This document shows positions 8,709 to 16,888 of a stretch of 64,000 nt of DNA, in pieces. This DNA is from Streptomyces olindensis (GTDB lineage Bacteria > Actinomycetota > Actinomycetes > Streptomycetales > Streptomycetaceae): contig JJOH01000098.1 in the NCBI GenBank assembly GCA_000696115.1, positions 203,872 to 267,871 of the forward strand, given 5' to 3'. A model generated the notes under the pieces. That model worked only from the letters and a program-made list of their open reading frames with translations. It did no database searches and was not told where the DNA came from. Within the stretch, counting starts at the first letter, position 1. Every line of letters starts with the position of its first letter. The position numbers were made by a program, and so were the translations under genes.

Positions 8709-9728
8709 TCAGGTCGTGCTCGCGGTACGGCGTTGGACCAGCACGGCGGCGACGATGATCGCGCCCTTGGCGATCTGCTGGACGTCGCTCTGCAGGTTGT
8801 TCAGGGCGAAGATGTTGGTGATCGTGGTGAAGATCAGGACGCCGAGGACGGAGCCGGTGATGGTGCCGCGGCCGCCGGTGAGGAGGGTGCCGCCGATGAT
8901 GGCGGCGGCGATGGCGTCGAGTTCGTAGAGGTTGCCGTTGGTGTTCTGGCCGGAGCCGGACAGGACGATCAGCAGGAACGCGGCGATGCCGCAGCACAGC
9001 CCGGACAGCAGGTAGAGGTAGAGCCGCTGGCGGCGGACGTCGATGCCGGCGAGCCGCGCGGCCTCCGGGTTGCCGCCGACGGCGACCGTGCGGCGGCCGA
9101 AGGTGGTGCGGTTGAGCACCAGCCAGCCGATGACCGTGACGACGGCGAACACCATGACCAGCGGCGGGATGCCGAGGACGTAGGCGTCGCGTTCACCCAG
9201 GTCCAGTACCGAGGGCACGGTGACGATCTGCGTCTTGCCGTCGGTGATCTGCAGGGCGAGTCCGCGGGCCGAGGCCAGCATGGCGAGGGTGGCGATGAAC
9301 GGCACCATCGCCCCGTAGGCGATGAGCACCCCGTTGACCAGTCCGCAGCCGACTCCGACGACGACCGCCGTGAAGAGGATCCCGGCGAAGCCGTACTCCT
9401 GGGTGGCGACGGTGGTGGCCCACACGGAGGCGAGGGCGACGATCGCGCCGACCGACAGGTCGATGCCGCCGGAGACGATGACGAAGGTCATGCCGACGGT
9501 GACGACGCCGATGACGGACGCCTGGGTGAGGACGAGTTGCAGGTTGCGGGTGTCGAGGAACTCGTCGGGCTTGGTGATGCCGCCGATGAGGATCAGCGCG
9601 GCGAGCACGCCGAGCAGGGACAGGGTGCGGACGTCGGCACGGAACAGCAGGCCGCGCCAGGCCGGAGGCTGCGCCTGGGGCACCTTGTCGGTGCTGCTGT
9701 CCCGGGGCGGGGAGACGGGCTGCGTCAT
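8709..9728 (-). CDS. Sugar ABC transporter permease (RbsC/XylH family)
   Basis: 339 aa with about ten hydrophobic segments and the family signature region VSGGIDLSVGAIVALASVWA. The ATG at 9728 overlaps the ATPase stop (ATGA), so the two are translationally coupled. Single-permease importers of this class work as homodimers with one fused two-domain ATPase, as found here. Inner membrane. Confidence 0.92.
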   Translation of the reverse strand: MTQPVSPPRDSSTDKVPQAQPPAWRGLLFRADVRTLSLLGVLAALILIGGITKPDEFLDTRNLQLVLTQASVIGVVTVGMTFVIVSGGIDLSVGAIVALASVWATTVATQEYGFAGILFTAVVVGVGCGLVNGVLIAYGAMVPFIATLAMLASARGLALQITDGKTQIVTVPSVLDLGERDAYVLGIPPLVMVFAVVTVIGWLVLNRTTFGRRTVAVGGNPEAARLAGIDVRRQRLYLYLLSGLCCGIAAFLLIVLSGSGQNTNGNLYELDAIAAAIIGGTLLTGGRGTITGSVLGVLIFTTITNIFALNNLQSDVQQIAKGAIIVAAVLVQRRTASTT

Positions 9729-11242
9729 GACGCCGGGCTTCCTTCCATGACCAGGTCGAGTACGCGGTGTTCGTCGAGCTCGCGCGCGGGTGCCGTGTGG
9801 ACGACCCGGCCCTCGCGCAGCACCAGGACGCGGTCGGCGAGGCCGAGTACCTCGGGCACCTCGCTGGAGACCAGCAGCACCGCGAGGCCCTCGTCGGCGA
9901 GCCGGCGGATGACGGCGTAGAGCTCTGCGCGGGCGCCGACGTCGACGCCGCGGGTGGGTTCGTCGAGCAGCAGCACCTTGCAGCCGCGCAGCAGCCAGCG
10001 GGCCAGGACGGCCTTCTGCTGGTTGCCGCCGGAGAGGGTGCGCACGGGCACCGACGGGTTGTCGGGCCGGAGCGACAGCTCGCGGGTGGCGGCCCGGGCG
10101 GCGCCGAGTTCGGCGCCCCGGTCGATCCAGCCGCCGCGCGAGAAGCGGGACATGGAGGAGACCGACACGTTGCGGGTGACGGACTCCAGCATCAGCAGGG
10201 CCTGCGCCTTGCGTTCCTCGGGGGCGAGCCCGAGTCCGGCCCGGACGGCGGCCCGGACGCTGCCCGGCTTCAACGGCCGTCCGTCGACCAGCACCTGACC
10301 GGTCGTCGGTTTGCGGGCGCCGTAGACGGTCTCCAGGATCTCGGAGCGGCCCGAGCCGACGAGCCCGGCGAGGCCGACGATCTCGCCCGGCCGCACGTCG
10401 AGGTCGAGCGTCTCGAACTCGCCCTGCCGGGACAGCCCCTGGACCTTCAGCACGGGCTCCGCGGCCGGCGGGGAGTCGGGCCGGTCCGGGAAGACGTACT
10501 CGACGTTGCGGCCGGTCATCAGGGCGACGACCTCGCGGGTCGGGGTCGACTTCGCGGGGAGCCCGTTCGCCACGGCCCGGCCGTCCTTCAGGACGGTGAC
10601 CCGGTCGCCGATGCGGCGGATCTCCTCCAGGCGGTGGGAGATGTAGACGACGGCGACTCCGGCGGCGGTGAGGTCGCCGACGATGCGGAAGAGGTTGTCG
10701 ACCTCGTCCGGGTCGAGGGCCGCGGACGGCTCGTCCATCACGATGAGCCGCACGTCGTGGGAGAGCGCCCGGGCCATCGACACGATCTGCTGCTGCGCGG
10801 CGGAGAGTTCCCCGACCAACCGGCCGGGGTCGATCTCCGCGTGGCCGAGTCGTTTGAGCAGAGCGGCCGTCGACTCCTTCGCCGCCTTGCCGCGGACGAC
10901 GAAGCCGGCGGCGGTCGGCTCGTGTCCGAGGTGGACGTTCTCGGCGACCGACAGGTGCTCCACCAGGTCGAGTTCCTGGTAGATGGTGGCGATGCCGAGG
11001 CGCATGGCGGCGATCGGCGAGCGCAGGGTGACGTCCTCGCCGCGCCAGCGGATGGTGCCGGTGTCGGGCTGGTGGGCGCCGGCCAGGACCTTGATGAGGG
11101 TCGACTTGCCGGCGCCGTTCTGGCCGAGCAGGCAGTGCACCTCGCCGGCCAGGACGTCGAGGTCGACGCCGTCGAGGGCCCGGACTCCGGGGAAGGACTT
11201 GGTGGTGCCGGACATGCTGAGCAGCGGTGGTTCTGGTGCCAT
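9725..11242 (-). CDS. Sugar ABC transporter ATP-binding protein (RbsA/MglA type)
   Basis: 505 aa with two nucleotide-binding domains in tandem. Domain 1 has Walker A GQNGAGKST and Walker B LIVMDEPSAALD with a degenerate signature LSAAQQQ; domain 2 has GLAGLVGSGRSE in place of Walker A, a full signature LSGGNQQK and LLLDEPTRGVDVG. This asymmetry is typical of the ribose/xylose group. First transport gene of the operon, 91 nt after the ROK gene. Confidence 0.93.
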   Translation of the reverse strand: MAPEPPLLSMSGTTKSFPGVRALDGVDLDVLAGEVHCLLGQNGAGKSTLIKVLAGAHQPDTGTIRWRGEDVTLRSPIAAMRLGIATIYQELDLVEHLSVAENVHLGHEPTAAGFVVRGKAAKESTAALLKRLGHAEIDPGRLVGELSAAQQQIVSMARALSHDVRLIVMDEPSAALDPDEVDNLFRIVGDLTAAGVAVVYISHRLEEIRRIGDRVTVLKDGRAVANGLPAKSTPTREVVALMTGRNVEYVFPDRPDSPPAAEPVLKVQGLSRQGEFETLDLDVRPGEIVGLAGLVGSGRSEILETVYGARKPTTGQVLVDGRPLKPGSVRAAVRAGLGLAPEERKAQALLMLESVTRNVSVSSMSRFSRGGWIDRGAELGAARAATRELSLRPDNPSVPVRTLSGGNQQKAVLARWLLRGCKVLLLDEPTRGVDVGARAELYAVIRRLADEGLAVLLVSSEVPEVLGLADRVLVLREGRVVHTAPARELDEHRVLDLVMEGSPAS

Positions 11243-11333
11243 GAGGTCCCCTTGGCGGACGTGCGGGCCGGTTCAGGGCAGGGCAGGGCAGGGCTCGGTA
11301 CCGAGAGCGTGGTGCCGACGTGCTGAGGTGCGC

Positions 11334-12524
11334 TTACGCGGGAGAGAACAGGTGGTCGCTGATGAGCCGGGCCGCGCCGATGACGCCGGCGGCGGGTCCC
11401 AGCTCCCCCAGGACGATGGGGAGGTTGCCGGTCGCGAGCGGCAGCGACTGGCGGTAGACCTGGGTGCGGATCGCGGCGAGCAGGGTGTGGCCGAGGCCGG
11501 TCACTCCGCCGCCGATCACCACCAGGCCGGGGTTGAAGAAGCTGACCAGACCGGCGATGACCTGGCCCGTGCGGTTGCCGCCCTCGCGGATCAGCTCCAG
11601 GGCGGTGGCGTCACCGGCGGCGGCCGCGGCGGCGACGTCGACGGCCGTCAGGTCGCCGTTGGTCTCCAGCCGTGACGCCAGTTCGGCCGAGAGCCCCTGC
11701 TGGGCGGCCTCCAGGGCGTCGCGGGCGAGGGCCGCCCCGCTGAAGTGGGCCTCCAGGCAACCCCGGTTGCCGCAGGCGCAGGGACGTCCGTCGGGCACGG
11801 CCTGGATGTGCCCGATGTCGCCGGCGCTGCCCGTCGTACCGCGGTAGACCTCACCGCCGACGACGATGCCGCAGCCGATGCCCGTGCCGATCTTGACGCA
11901 GAGGAAGTCGGCGACGGTGCGGGCGACGCCCGCGTGCTGCTCCCCCATCGCCATCAGGTTCACGTCGTTGTCGACCATGACCGGGCAGCCGAGTTCCTGG
12001 CTGAGCGCCTCCCGCACGGGGAAGCCGTCCCAGCCGGGCATGATCGGCGGTGCCACCGGGATGCCCTCGGGGAAGCGGACCGGGCCCGGGACGCCGATGC
12101 CGGCGCCGTCGAACCCCTCCGCGAGCCCGGAGGCCCTCAGCTTCGCGGCCATGGCCAGGACCTGCTCGAAGACCGCGACCGGGCCCTCGCGCACGTCCAT
12201 GGGGTGGTTGATGTGCCCGAGGGTCTCCAGCTCGGCGTTGGTGACGGCGACGTCGACCGAGGTCGCGCCGATGTCGACGCCGAGGAAGCGGAGTTCGGGG
12301 TTGAGCCGGATGTTGTGGGAGCGGCGGCCGCCGCGCGAGGCGGCGAGTCCGTCGGCCACGACCAGCCCCGTCTCCAGCAGCCGGTCCACCTCCACGGCGA
12401 GCTTGGACCGCGAGAGGTCGACCTGGTCGCCCAGCTGGGCACGGGAGTTGGGGCCGCCGTCGCGCAGCAGCTTCAGCAGTCGGGCCTGGTGGGCGTTTCC
12501 GGGTCGTGCGGTCATACGTCTCAC
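11334..12524 (-). CDS. ROK-family transcriptional regulator, likely repressor of the sugar operon
   Basis: 396 aa. An N-terminal winged helix (LLKLLRDGGPNSRAQLGDQVDLSRSKLAVEVDRL) precedes a ROK sugar-kinase-like domain with FLGVDIGATSVDVAV and the zinc motif CACGNRGCLE. GTG at 12524 is preferred because GGAGGGG lies at normal spacing; the ATG three codons later has poor spacing. It heads the ABC/oxidoreductase/isomerase operon on the same strand. A palindrome in its own promoter region is repeated upstream of the secreted ThuA/DUF1080 gene, so it probably controls both units and itself, released by the sugar ligand. Confidence 0.9.
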   Translation of the reverse strand: MRRMTARPGNAHQARLLKLLRDGGPNSRAQLGDQVDLSRSKLAVEVDRLLETGLVVADGLAASRGGRRSHNIRLNPELRFLGVDIGATSVDVAVTNAELETLGHINHPMDVREGPVAVFEQVLAMAAKLRASGLAEGFDGAGIGVPGPVRFPEGIPVAPPIMPGWDGFPVREALSQELGCPVMVDNDVNLMAMGEQHAGVARTVADFLCVKIGTGIGCGIVVGGEVYRGTTGSAGDIGHIQAVPDGRPCACGNRGCLEAHFSGAALARDALEAAQQGLSAELASRLETNGDLTAVDVAAAAAAGDATALELIREGGNRTGQVIAGLVSFFNPGLVVIGGGVTGLGHTLLAAIRTQVYRQSLPLATGNLPIVLGELGPAAGVIGAARLISDHLFSPA

Positions 12525-12649
12525 GAGCCCCTCCCCGCCTCGATCGGCCTGTGCGCGCCGGTTTTCCGCCACATCGGTGGCTTGCTTTCGGAGGGAACGT
12601 AGCAGCGGCTGCCGAGGGTGGGAAGAAGTCGCGCAGGAATTGCCCCCTA

Positions 12650-12672
12650 CTTTTTCCACTCACAGGACAAAG
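12650..12672. promoter_or_regulatory. Palindromic operator, copy 2 (upstream of the ROK gene)
   Basis: CTTTTTCC-N7-GGACAAAG, 23 bp, about 125 bp before the ROK start. It matches the site at 5267-5289 in both arms and in spacing. Proposed autoregulatory ROK operator. Confidence 0.65.
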
Positions 12673-12686
12673 ACGGGGGGTGTGTC

Positions 12687-12710
12687 CCTTACCTCGCAGG
12701 TAATCGACCG
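12687..12710 (+). repeat. 24-bp palindrome-containing element, copy A
   Basis: CCTTACCTCGC followed by AGGTAATCGACCG. The core TTACCT-CGC-AGGTAA is a perfect palindrome. A second copy on the other strand at 49186-49209 agrees at 22 of 24 positions, and the two differences are paired changes that keep the palindrome. It lies 60 bp upstream of the thioesterase gene and is probably an operator for a regulator not encoded nearby. Confidence 0.55.
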
Positions 12711-12769
12711 CGGGCGCGAGCCCGGGCCAGGCTGGCCCCCGTCCTGGTCGTCCCGTCGGGAGGTCCCGT

Positions 12770-13210
12770 ATGTCCGACACCCCTGCCCTGGAAGCCCTGG
12801 TGCGGGCGGTGCCCTTCGCCGGTGAGCTGGGCATCGCCCTGGAGGAGGCCGTCCCCGCCCGGGTCAGGGCCGCGCTCGCCTGGGCCCCGGAGGTGTGCAC
12901 GGTGGGTGGCGCTCTGCACGGCGGCGCGCTGATGGCGCTCGCCGACACGGCCGGCGCGGTGTGCGCGTTCCTCAACCTGCCGCCGGGCGCGAGCACCTCG
13001 ACGGTCGAGTCGAAGACGAACTTCTTCCGCGCCGTACGGTCGGGCACGGTGCACGCCGAGGCGCACGCCGTGCACGTGGGCCGCTCCTTCATCGCCGTCC
13101 GTACGGACCTGCGCGACGAGAACGGCACCCTGGTGGGCCAGACCACGCAGACCCAGGCGGTGCTGACGGACACGGGCCGCACCGACGCCGGTGCGGCCCC
13201 CGCCGGATGA
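12770..13210 (+). CDS. PaaI/YdiI-type hotdog-fold thioesterase
   Basis: 146 aa. The hotdog signature HGGALMALADTAGA follows VGGAL, and the C-terminal strands are intact (TVHAEAHAVHVGRSFIAV). This family hydrolyses acyl-CoA or aryl-CoA thioesters in the cytosol as a tetramer. GGGAGGTCCCGT precedes the ATG. It stands alone, divergent from the ROK gene and convergent with the GntR gene, with the palindromic element 12687-12710 upstream. Confidence 0.85.
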   Translation: MSDTPALEALVRAVPFAGELGIALEEAVPARVRAALAWAPEVCTVGGALHGGALMALADTAGAVCAFLNLPPGASTSTVESKTNFFRAVRSGTVHAEAHAVHVGRSFIAVRTDLRDENGTLVGQTTQTQAVLTDTGRTDAGAAPAG

Positions 13211-13213
13211 GAC

Positions 13214-13273
13214 CCCTGCCGGACAGCGCCTCGCCGGACAGGGCCCCGCCGGATAGAGCCCCGCCGGATAGAG
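13214..13273. repeat. Four tandem copies of a 15-bp unit
   Basis: Units start at 13214, 13229, 13244 and 13259; the last two are identical (CCCCGCCGGATAGAG) and the first two differ at a few positions. The array fills the gap between the convergent thioesterase and GntR genes. Confidence 0.8.
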
Positions 13274-13275
13274 CC

Positions 13276-13953
13276 CTAAGAGCGTGCCCGCGCGTGGTAC
13301 GAGCGCCGTGTGTGCTCGGTGTGTTCGCGCATCAGCTGGGTCGCCCGCTGCTCGTCCCGGGCGGCGACGGCCGCGATGAGTTCACGGTGTTCGATCCAGG
13401 ACTGGTGGCCGCGCTGGCGGGCCACCGGCGTGTAGTACCAGCGCACGCGCCGGTCGACCTGGGCGGCCAGTTCGGCGAGGACGGCGTTGCCGGCGAGTTC
13501 CATGATCTTGGCGTGGAAGCGGGCGTTCATGGCGACGGCCCCGTCCACGTCGTCGGCCTCGACGGCCTTCTCGCCCTCCGCGCACAGGGCCTCCAGGGCG
13601 GAGATGCCCGCGCTGTTCGCGCCCGCCGCCGCGAGCCGGGCCGCCTCGGCCTCCAGCAGCGTACGGACCGTGAGGAGCTGGTCGGCCTCCTCTTCCGTCG
13701 GCTCGTGCACGAACGCGCCCTGGGCGGGCCGTAGATCGACCCACCCCTCGGTGTTGAGCCGCTGCAACGCCTCGCGCACCGGCTGCCGGGAGACCCCGAG
13801 GTGTCCGGCCAGCTCGCTCTCGACGAGGTGCTGTCCGGGCTGCAGCGCACGGGTGGTGATGAGTTCGAGCAGCGCCTCGTACACGCGGTCGCGCAGCGGT
13901 CCCGGGCGTTCCAGCTTGGGTACCGCCCCCTGGGGCAGGCCTGTCGACAGCAT
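13276..13953 (-). CDS. GntR-family (FadR/FCD) transcriptional regulator
   Basis: 225 aa. Winged helix at the N-terminus (LRDRVYEALLELITTRALQPGQ, ESELAGHLGVSRQPVREALQRL) and an FCD ligand domain with metal-type residues in MNARFHAKIMELAGN and WIEHRELIAAV. The start at MLSTGLPQ has GAGGAGGGG upstream; an earlier ATG lacks one. FCD regulators usually sense carboxylic acids, which fits the nearby oxalate/formate-type transporter and formate dehydrogenase operon. Similar GTCTACA half-sites lie in its own promoter and between the transporter and that operon. Confidence 0.88.
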   Translation of the reverse strand: MLSTGLPQGAVPKLERPGPLRDRVYEALLELITTRALQPGQHLVESELAGHLGVSRQPVREALQRLNTEGWVDLRPAQGAFVHEPTEEEADQLLTVRTLLEAEAARLAAAGANSAGISALEALCAEGEKAVEADDVDGAVAMNARFHAKIMELAGNAVLAELAAQVDRRVRWYYTPVARQRGHQSWIEHRELIAAVAARDEQRATQLMREHTEHTRRSYHARARS

Positions 13954-14017
13954 CGCGGTCCCCTCCTCGGCAGGGCCGTGCACAGCGCGGCGGAAGCCGG
14001 TGTCGCCGCAGAGTCAG

Positions 14018-14045
14018 TATTGATTGTCTTTCGTCTACAGTCTAC
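14018..14045. promoter_or_regulatory. Candidate GntR operator upstream of its own gene
   Basis: The sequence contains ATTGTCT, then TTTCGTCTACA (14029-14039) and a further GTCTAC. TTTCGTCTACA matches TTTCGTCGACA at 16790-16800 in 10 of 11 bases. Position 65-92 bp before the GntR start suits autoregulation. Confidence 0.5.
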
Positions 14046-14108
14046 GGCGCACAGGAGCCAGGGCTTCGGGGAGTTGACCGCGTCACACCGGGGGCGGAAC
14101 CTGCCCGT

Positions 14109-15047
14109 TCAGGGGCAGCGGACGACCTGACCGGCGTAGGAGAGGTTGCCGCCGAAGCCGAACAGCAGGACCGGGTCGCCGGTGGTGACCGCGCCCCGCT
14201 CCACCAGCTTGGACAGGGCCAGCGGGATGCTCGCGGCCGAGGTGTTGCCGGACTCGGTGACGTCCCGCGCGACGACGGCGTTCACGGCGCCGATCTTCTC
14301 GGCGAGGGGTTCGATGATGCGCAGGTTCGCCTGGTGCAGCACGACCCCGGCCAGGTCCGCGGGCTCCAGTCCGGCCCGCTCGCACGCCCGGCGCGCGATG
14401 GGCGGCAGCTGGGTGGTCGCCCAGCGGTAGACGCTCTGCCCCTCCTGGGCGAAGCGCGGCGGCGTGCCCTCGATCCGCACGGCGTTGCCCATCTCGGGCA
14501 CGGACCCCCACAGCACCGGTCCGATGGCCGGCTCGTCGGCGGCCTCGACCACGGCGGCCCCGGCCCCGTCCCCGACGAGCACGCACGTGGTGCGGTCGCT
14601 CCAGTCGGTCACCTCGGACATCTTGTCGGCGCCGATGACCAGCGCCCGGCTCGCGCCCCCCGCGCGGACGGCGTGGTCGGCCGTGGCCAGGGCGTGGGTG
14701 AAGCCGGCGCACACCACGTTGAGGTCCATGGTGGCGGCCTGCGGGATGCCGAGGCGGGCCGCGACCCGGGCGGCCGTGTTGGGCGAGCGGTCGACGGCGG
14801 TGGAGGTGGCGACCAGCACCAGGTCGATGTCGGCCGGTGCGAGTCCGGCCGCCGCGAGAGCCTTGGCGGCGGCGTACGCGGCCAGTTCGTCGACCGGTTC
14901 GTCGGGGCCCGCGATGTGGCGGGTGCGGATCCCCACCCGGCTCCTGATCCACTCGTCACTGGTGTCCACCAGGCCCGCCAGGTCCTCGTTGGTGAGCACC
15001 TTGGCGGGCTGGTAGTGGCCGACGGCGGCGATGCGCGAGCCGTTCAT
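14109..15047 (-). CDS. 3-oxoacyl-ACP synthase III (KAS III, FabH-like paralogue)
   Basis: 312 aa. The Cys-His-Asn triad is present: Cys113 in LNVVCAGF, His238 in VVLHQANLRI, Asn268 in ESGNTSAAS, with the late glycine loop GFGGNLSYAG. The enzyme condenses an acyl-CoA with malonyl-ACP to start fatty-acid or polyketide chains. No acyl carrier protein or other fab genes lie nearby, so this is a stand-alone paralogue. GGGGGACC precedes the ATG. Length is slightly below the 330-340 aa usual for FabH. Confidence 0.88.
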   Translation of the reverse strand: MNGSRIAAVGHYQPAKVLTNEDLAGLVDTSDEWIRSRVGIRTRHIAGPDEPVDELAAYAAAKALAAAGLAPADIDLVLVATSTAVDRSPNTAARVAARLGIPQAATMDLNVVCAGFTHALATADHAVRAGGASRALVIGADKMSEVTDWSDRTTCVLVGDGAGAAVVEAADEPAIGPVLWGSVPEMGNAVRIEGTPPRFAQEGQSVYRWATTQLPPIARRACERAGLEPADLAGVVLHQANLRIIEPLAEKIGAVNAVVARDVTESGNTSAASIPLALSKLVERGAVTTGDPVLLFGFGGNLSYAGQVVRCP

Positions 15048-15209
15048 GTGGGCGGGTCCCCCTCGTTGCCTTGGGTAGCGGATCCACCAGTCTGATCAGT
15101 GACTCGCGGGTACGACGGCAGCCAAGGTGACAGGAAACGGACGCCCGTGTTGTCACCTTCCGTCAGCGCCCCCGGCACGCGGCGGGCCCTCGGGCACCCG
15201 GCCGGGCAC

Positions 15210-15350
15210 CTAGCCGGTGAACAGCTGCGTCGCCTTCCGGACCAGTTCGTACAGCCCGTAGGCGAGCGGTACGCCCACCCATGTCCAGGCGAAGGCGATG
15301 AGCCACCGCCGGTCCGGGCTAGGCGGACTCTGACTGCTGGGGCTGGACAT
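15210..15350 (-). CDS. MFS transporter small subunit (46 aa)
   Basis: A short frame from ATG at 15350 to TAG at 15210 encodes MSSPSSQSPPSPDRRWLIAF then a single membrane helix with WTWVGVPLAYGLYELVRKA. It overlaps the last 32 nt of the OFA transporter gene in another frame, so the two are likely coupled. The Trp-Val-Gly-Val-Pro-Leu-Ala-Tyr-Gly-Leu motif fits the small proteins that accompany OFA-type carriers in actinobacteria. Role presumably to stabilise or modulate the carrier; not proven. Confidence 0.75.
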   Translation of the reverse strand: MSSPSSQSPPSPDRRWLIAFAWTWVGVPLAYGLYELVRKATQLFTG

Positions 15351-16653
15351 GCGGGGCCTCCTTCGGTGCCGGGACGTGGTGACGCGGGTGGACGGGCCGG
15401 ACGAGTTCGTTGGCGACGAAGCCGACGACGAGCAGCCCGATCATGATGACGAAGGACAGTCCGTACAGGGACGCGCCGTGCCGGCCCGCCTCCTCCTGCC
15501 GGTCGGCGATCCAGTTCACGATCAGCGGGCCGAGGACCCCGGCCGTGGACCAGGCGGTGAGCAGCCGCCCGTGGATGGCGCCGACCTGGTAGGTGCCGAA
15601 CAGGTCCTTCAGATACGCCGGGACGGTCGCGAACCCGCCGCCGTAGAAGGACAGGATCACCAGCGCGCACAGGATGAACAGCGGCTTGGAGGAGTCGCCG
15701 AACAGGGCGATGAGGGCGTACATCAGGGCGCCGACGCCGAGGTAGACGCGGTAGATGTTCTTGCGTCCGATCAGGTCGGAGGTCGACGACCAGCCGATGC
15801 GGCCGGCCATGTTCGCGGCCGACAGCAGCGCGACGAAGCCGGCGGCGGCCGTCACCGACACCGGTGTGGAGGTCTCCGCGAAGAAGTCGGTGATCATCGG
15901 CGCGGCCTTCTCCAGGATGCCGATGCCGGCGGTGACGTTCATGCAGAGCACGATCCACAGGCACCAGAACTGCGGGGTGCGGATGGCCTGGTTCGCGGAG
16001 ACCTGCGGTCCTGTGAGGGCTTGTCGCGCGGTTTCCCGCGTCCCCGGGGCACTGCTCGGAACCCGGACCAGGAGCACACCCAGCAGCATGAAGACGGCGT
16101 ACGACAGGCCGTGCACCAGGAACGCCAGCGCGATGCCGGAGCTGTCGGAGCCGAAGGACTCCAGCATCTGGGCGCTCCACGGCGAGGCGATGAGCGCGCC
16201 GCCGCCGAAGCCCATGATGGCGATGCCGGTGGCCATGCCGGGCCGGTCCGGGAACCACTTGATCAGGGTGGAGACGGGCGAGATGTAGCCGATGCCGAGG
16301 CCGATGCCGCCGACGAAGCCGTAGCCGAAGACGATCAGCCAGTACTGCTCCAGGGCGGCGCCCAGAGCGGAGAGCAGGAAGCCGGACGAGAAGCAGACCA
16401 GGGCGACGGTCATCGCCCAGCGCGGGCCCTTGCGCTCCACGAGCGTGCCGCCGAACGCGGCGGACAGGCCCAGCATGACGATGCCCAGCTGGAAGGGCAG
16501 CGCGCTCTGCGTGCCGCTGAGGCCGAGCGCGGATTCGAGCGGCGGTTTGAACACGCTCCAGGCGTAGGCCTGGCCGATGGAGAGGTGTACGGAGAGAGCG
16601 GCGGGCGGGACGAGCCAGCGGCTCCAGCCCGGGGGTGCGACGGGGGGACTCAT
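15319..16653 (-). CDS. OFA-type MFS transporter (oxalate/formate antiporter family)
   Basis: 444 aa with about twelve membrane segments. It begins MSPPVAPPGWSRWLVPPAA and has the OFA features SIGQAYAWSVFKPPLE, GIGLGIGYISPVSTLIKWFPDRPG and GGGFATVPAYLKDLFG. Family members exchange small carboxylates. Divergent from an operon for formate oxidation, so formate or oxalate is a reasonable substrate guess. The ATG at 16653 begins the first conserved segment; the open frame extends to the promoter but those residues look non-coding. Followed by an overlapping small-subunit gene. Confidence 0.88.
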   Translation of the reverse strand: MSPPVAPPGWSRWLVPPAALSVHLSIGQAYAWSVFKPPLESALGLSGTQSALPFQLGIVMLGLSAAFGGTLVERKGPRWAMTVALVCFSSGFLLSALGAALEQYWLIVFGYGFVGGIGLGIGYISPVSTLIKWFPDRPGMATGIAIMGFGGGALIASPWSAQMLESFGSDSSGIALAFLVHGLSYAVFMLLGVLLVRVPSSAPGTRETARQALTGPQVSANQAIRTPQFWCLWIVLCMNVTAGIGILEKAAPMITDFFAETSTPVSVTAAAGFVALLSAANMAGRIGWSSTSDLIGRKNIYRVYLGVGALMYALIALFGDSSKPLFILCALVILSFYGGGFATVPAYLKDLFGTYQVGAIHGRLLTAWSTAGVLGPLIVNWIADRQEEAGRHGASLYGLSFVIMIGLLVVGFVANELVRPVHPRHHVPAPKEAPHVQPQQSESA

Positions 16654-16774
16654 GAACCCCGGACGGTAGGGATCCGCAACGGAGTTGAGAAGGCGGCGCG
16701 TCGACCGTATGCGGTGAGCGGTATCCGGGATGCGCCGAACGGTCGGCGCACGGCCCCTTGCCGCCCCAACCTCC

Positions 16775-16803
16775 ATACTGTAGACAATATTTCGTCGACA
16801 CAA
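16775..16803. promoter_or_regulatory. Divergent promoter/operator between the OFA transporter and the formate dehydrogenase operon
   Basis: TGTAGAC-N8-GTCGACA (16779-16800) is a near-perfect inverted repeat. On the minus strand it sits between a possible -35 TTGTGT (16803-16798) and -10 CAGTAT (16780-16775) for the transporter. It resembles the site upstream of the GntR gene, the likely regulator. Confidence 0.5.
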
Positions 16804-16888
16804 GCCGTGCGTGAGCCAGACGCGAACCGCGCGGTCGCCCTCAGACAGTCACCTCCGCGGTATCCCTCAAACCGAACGGAGTGTTCCC

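Noticed and set aside
11270..11300. Short run of GGGCA repeats between the ROK and ATPase genes
   Set aside because: Four short units in GC-rich DNA, with no symmetry or position suggesting function.
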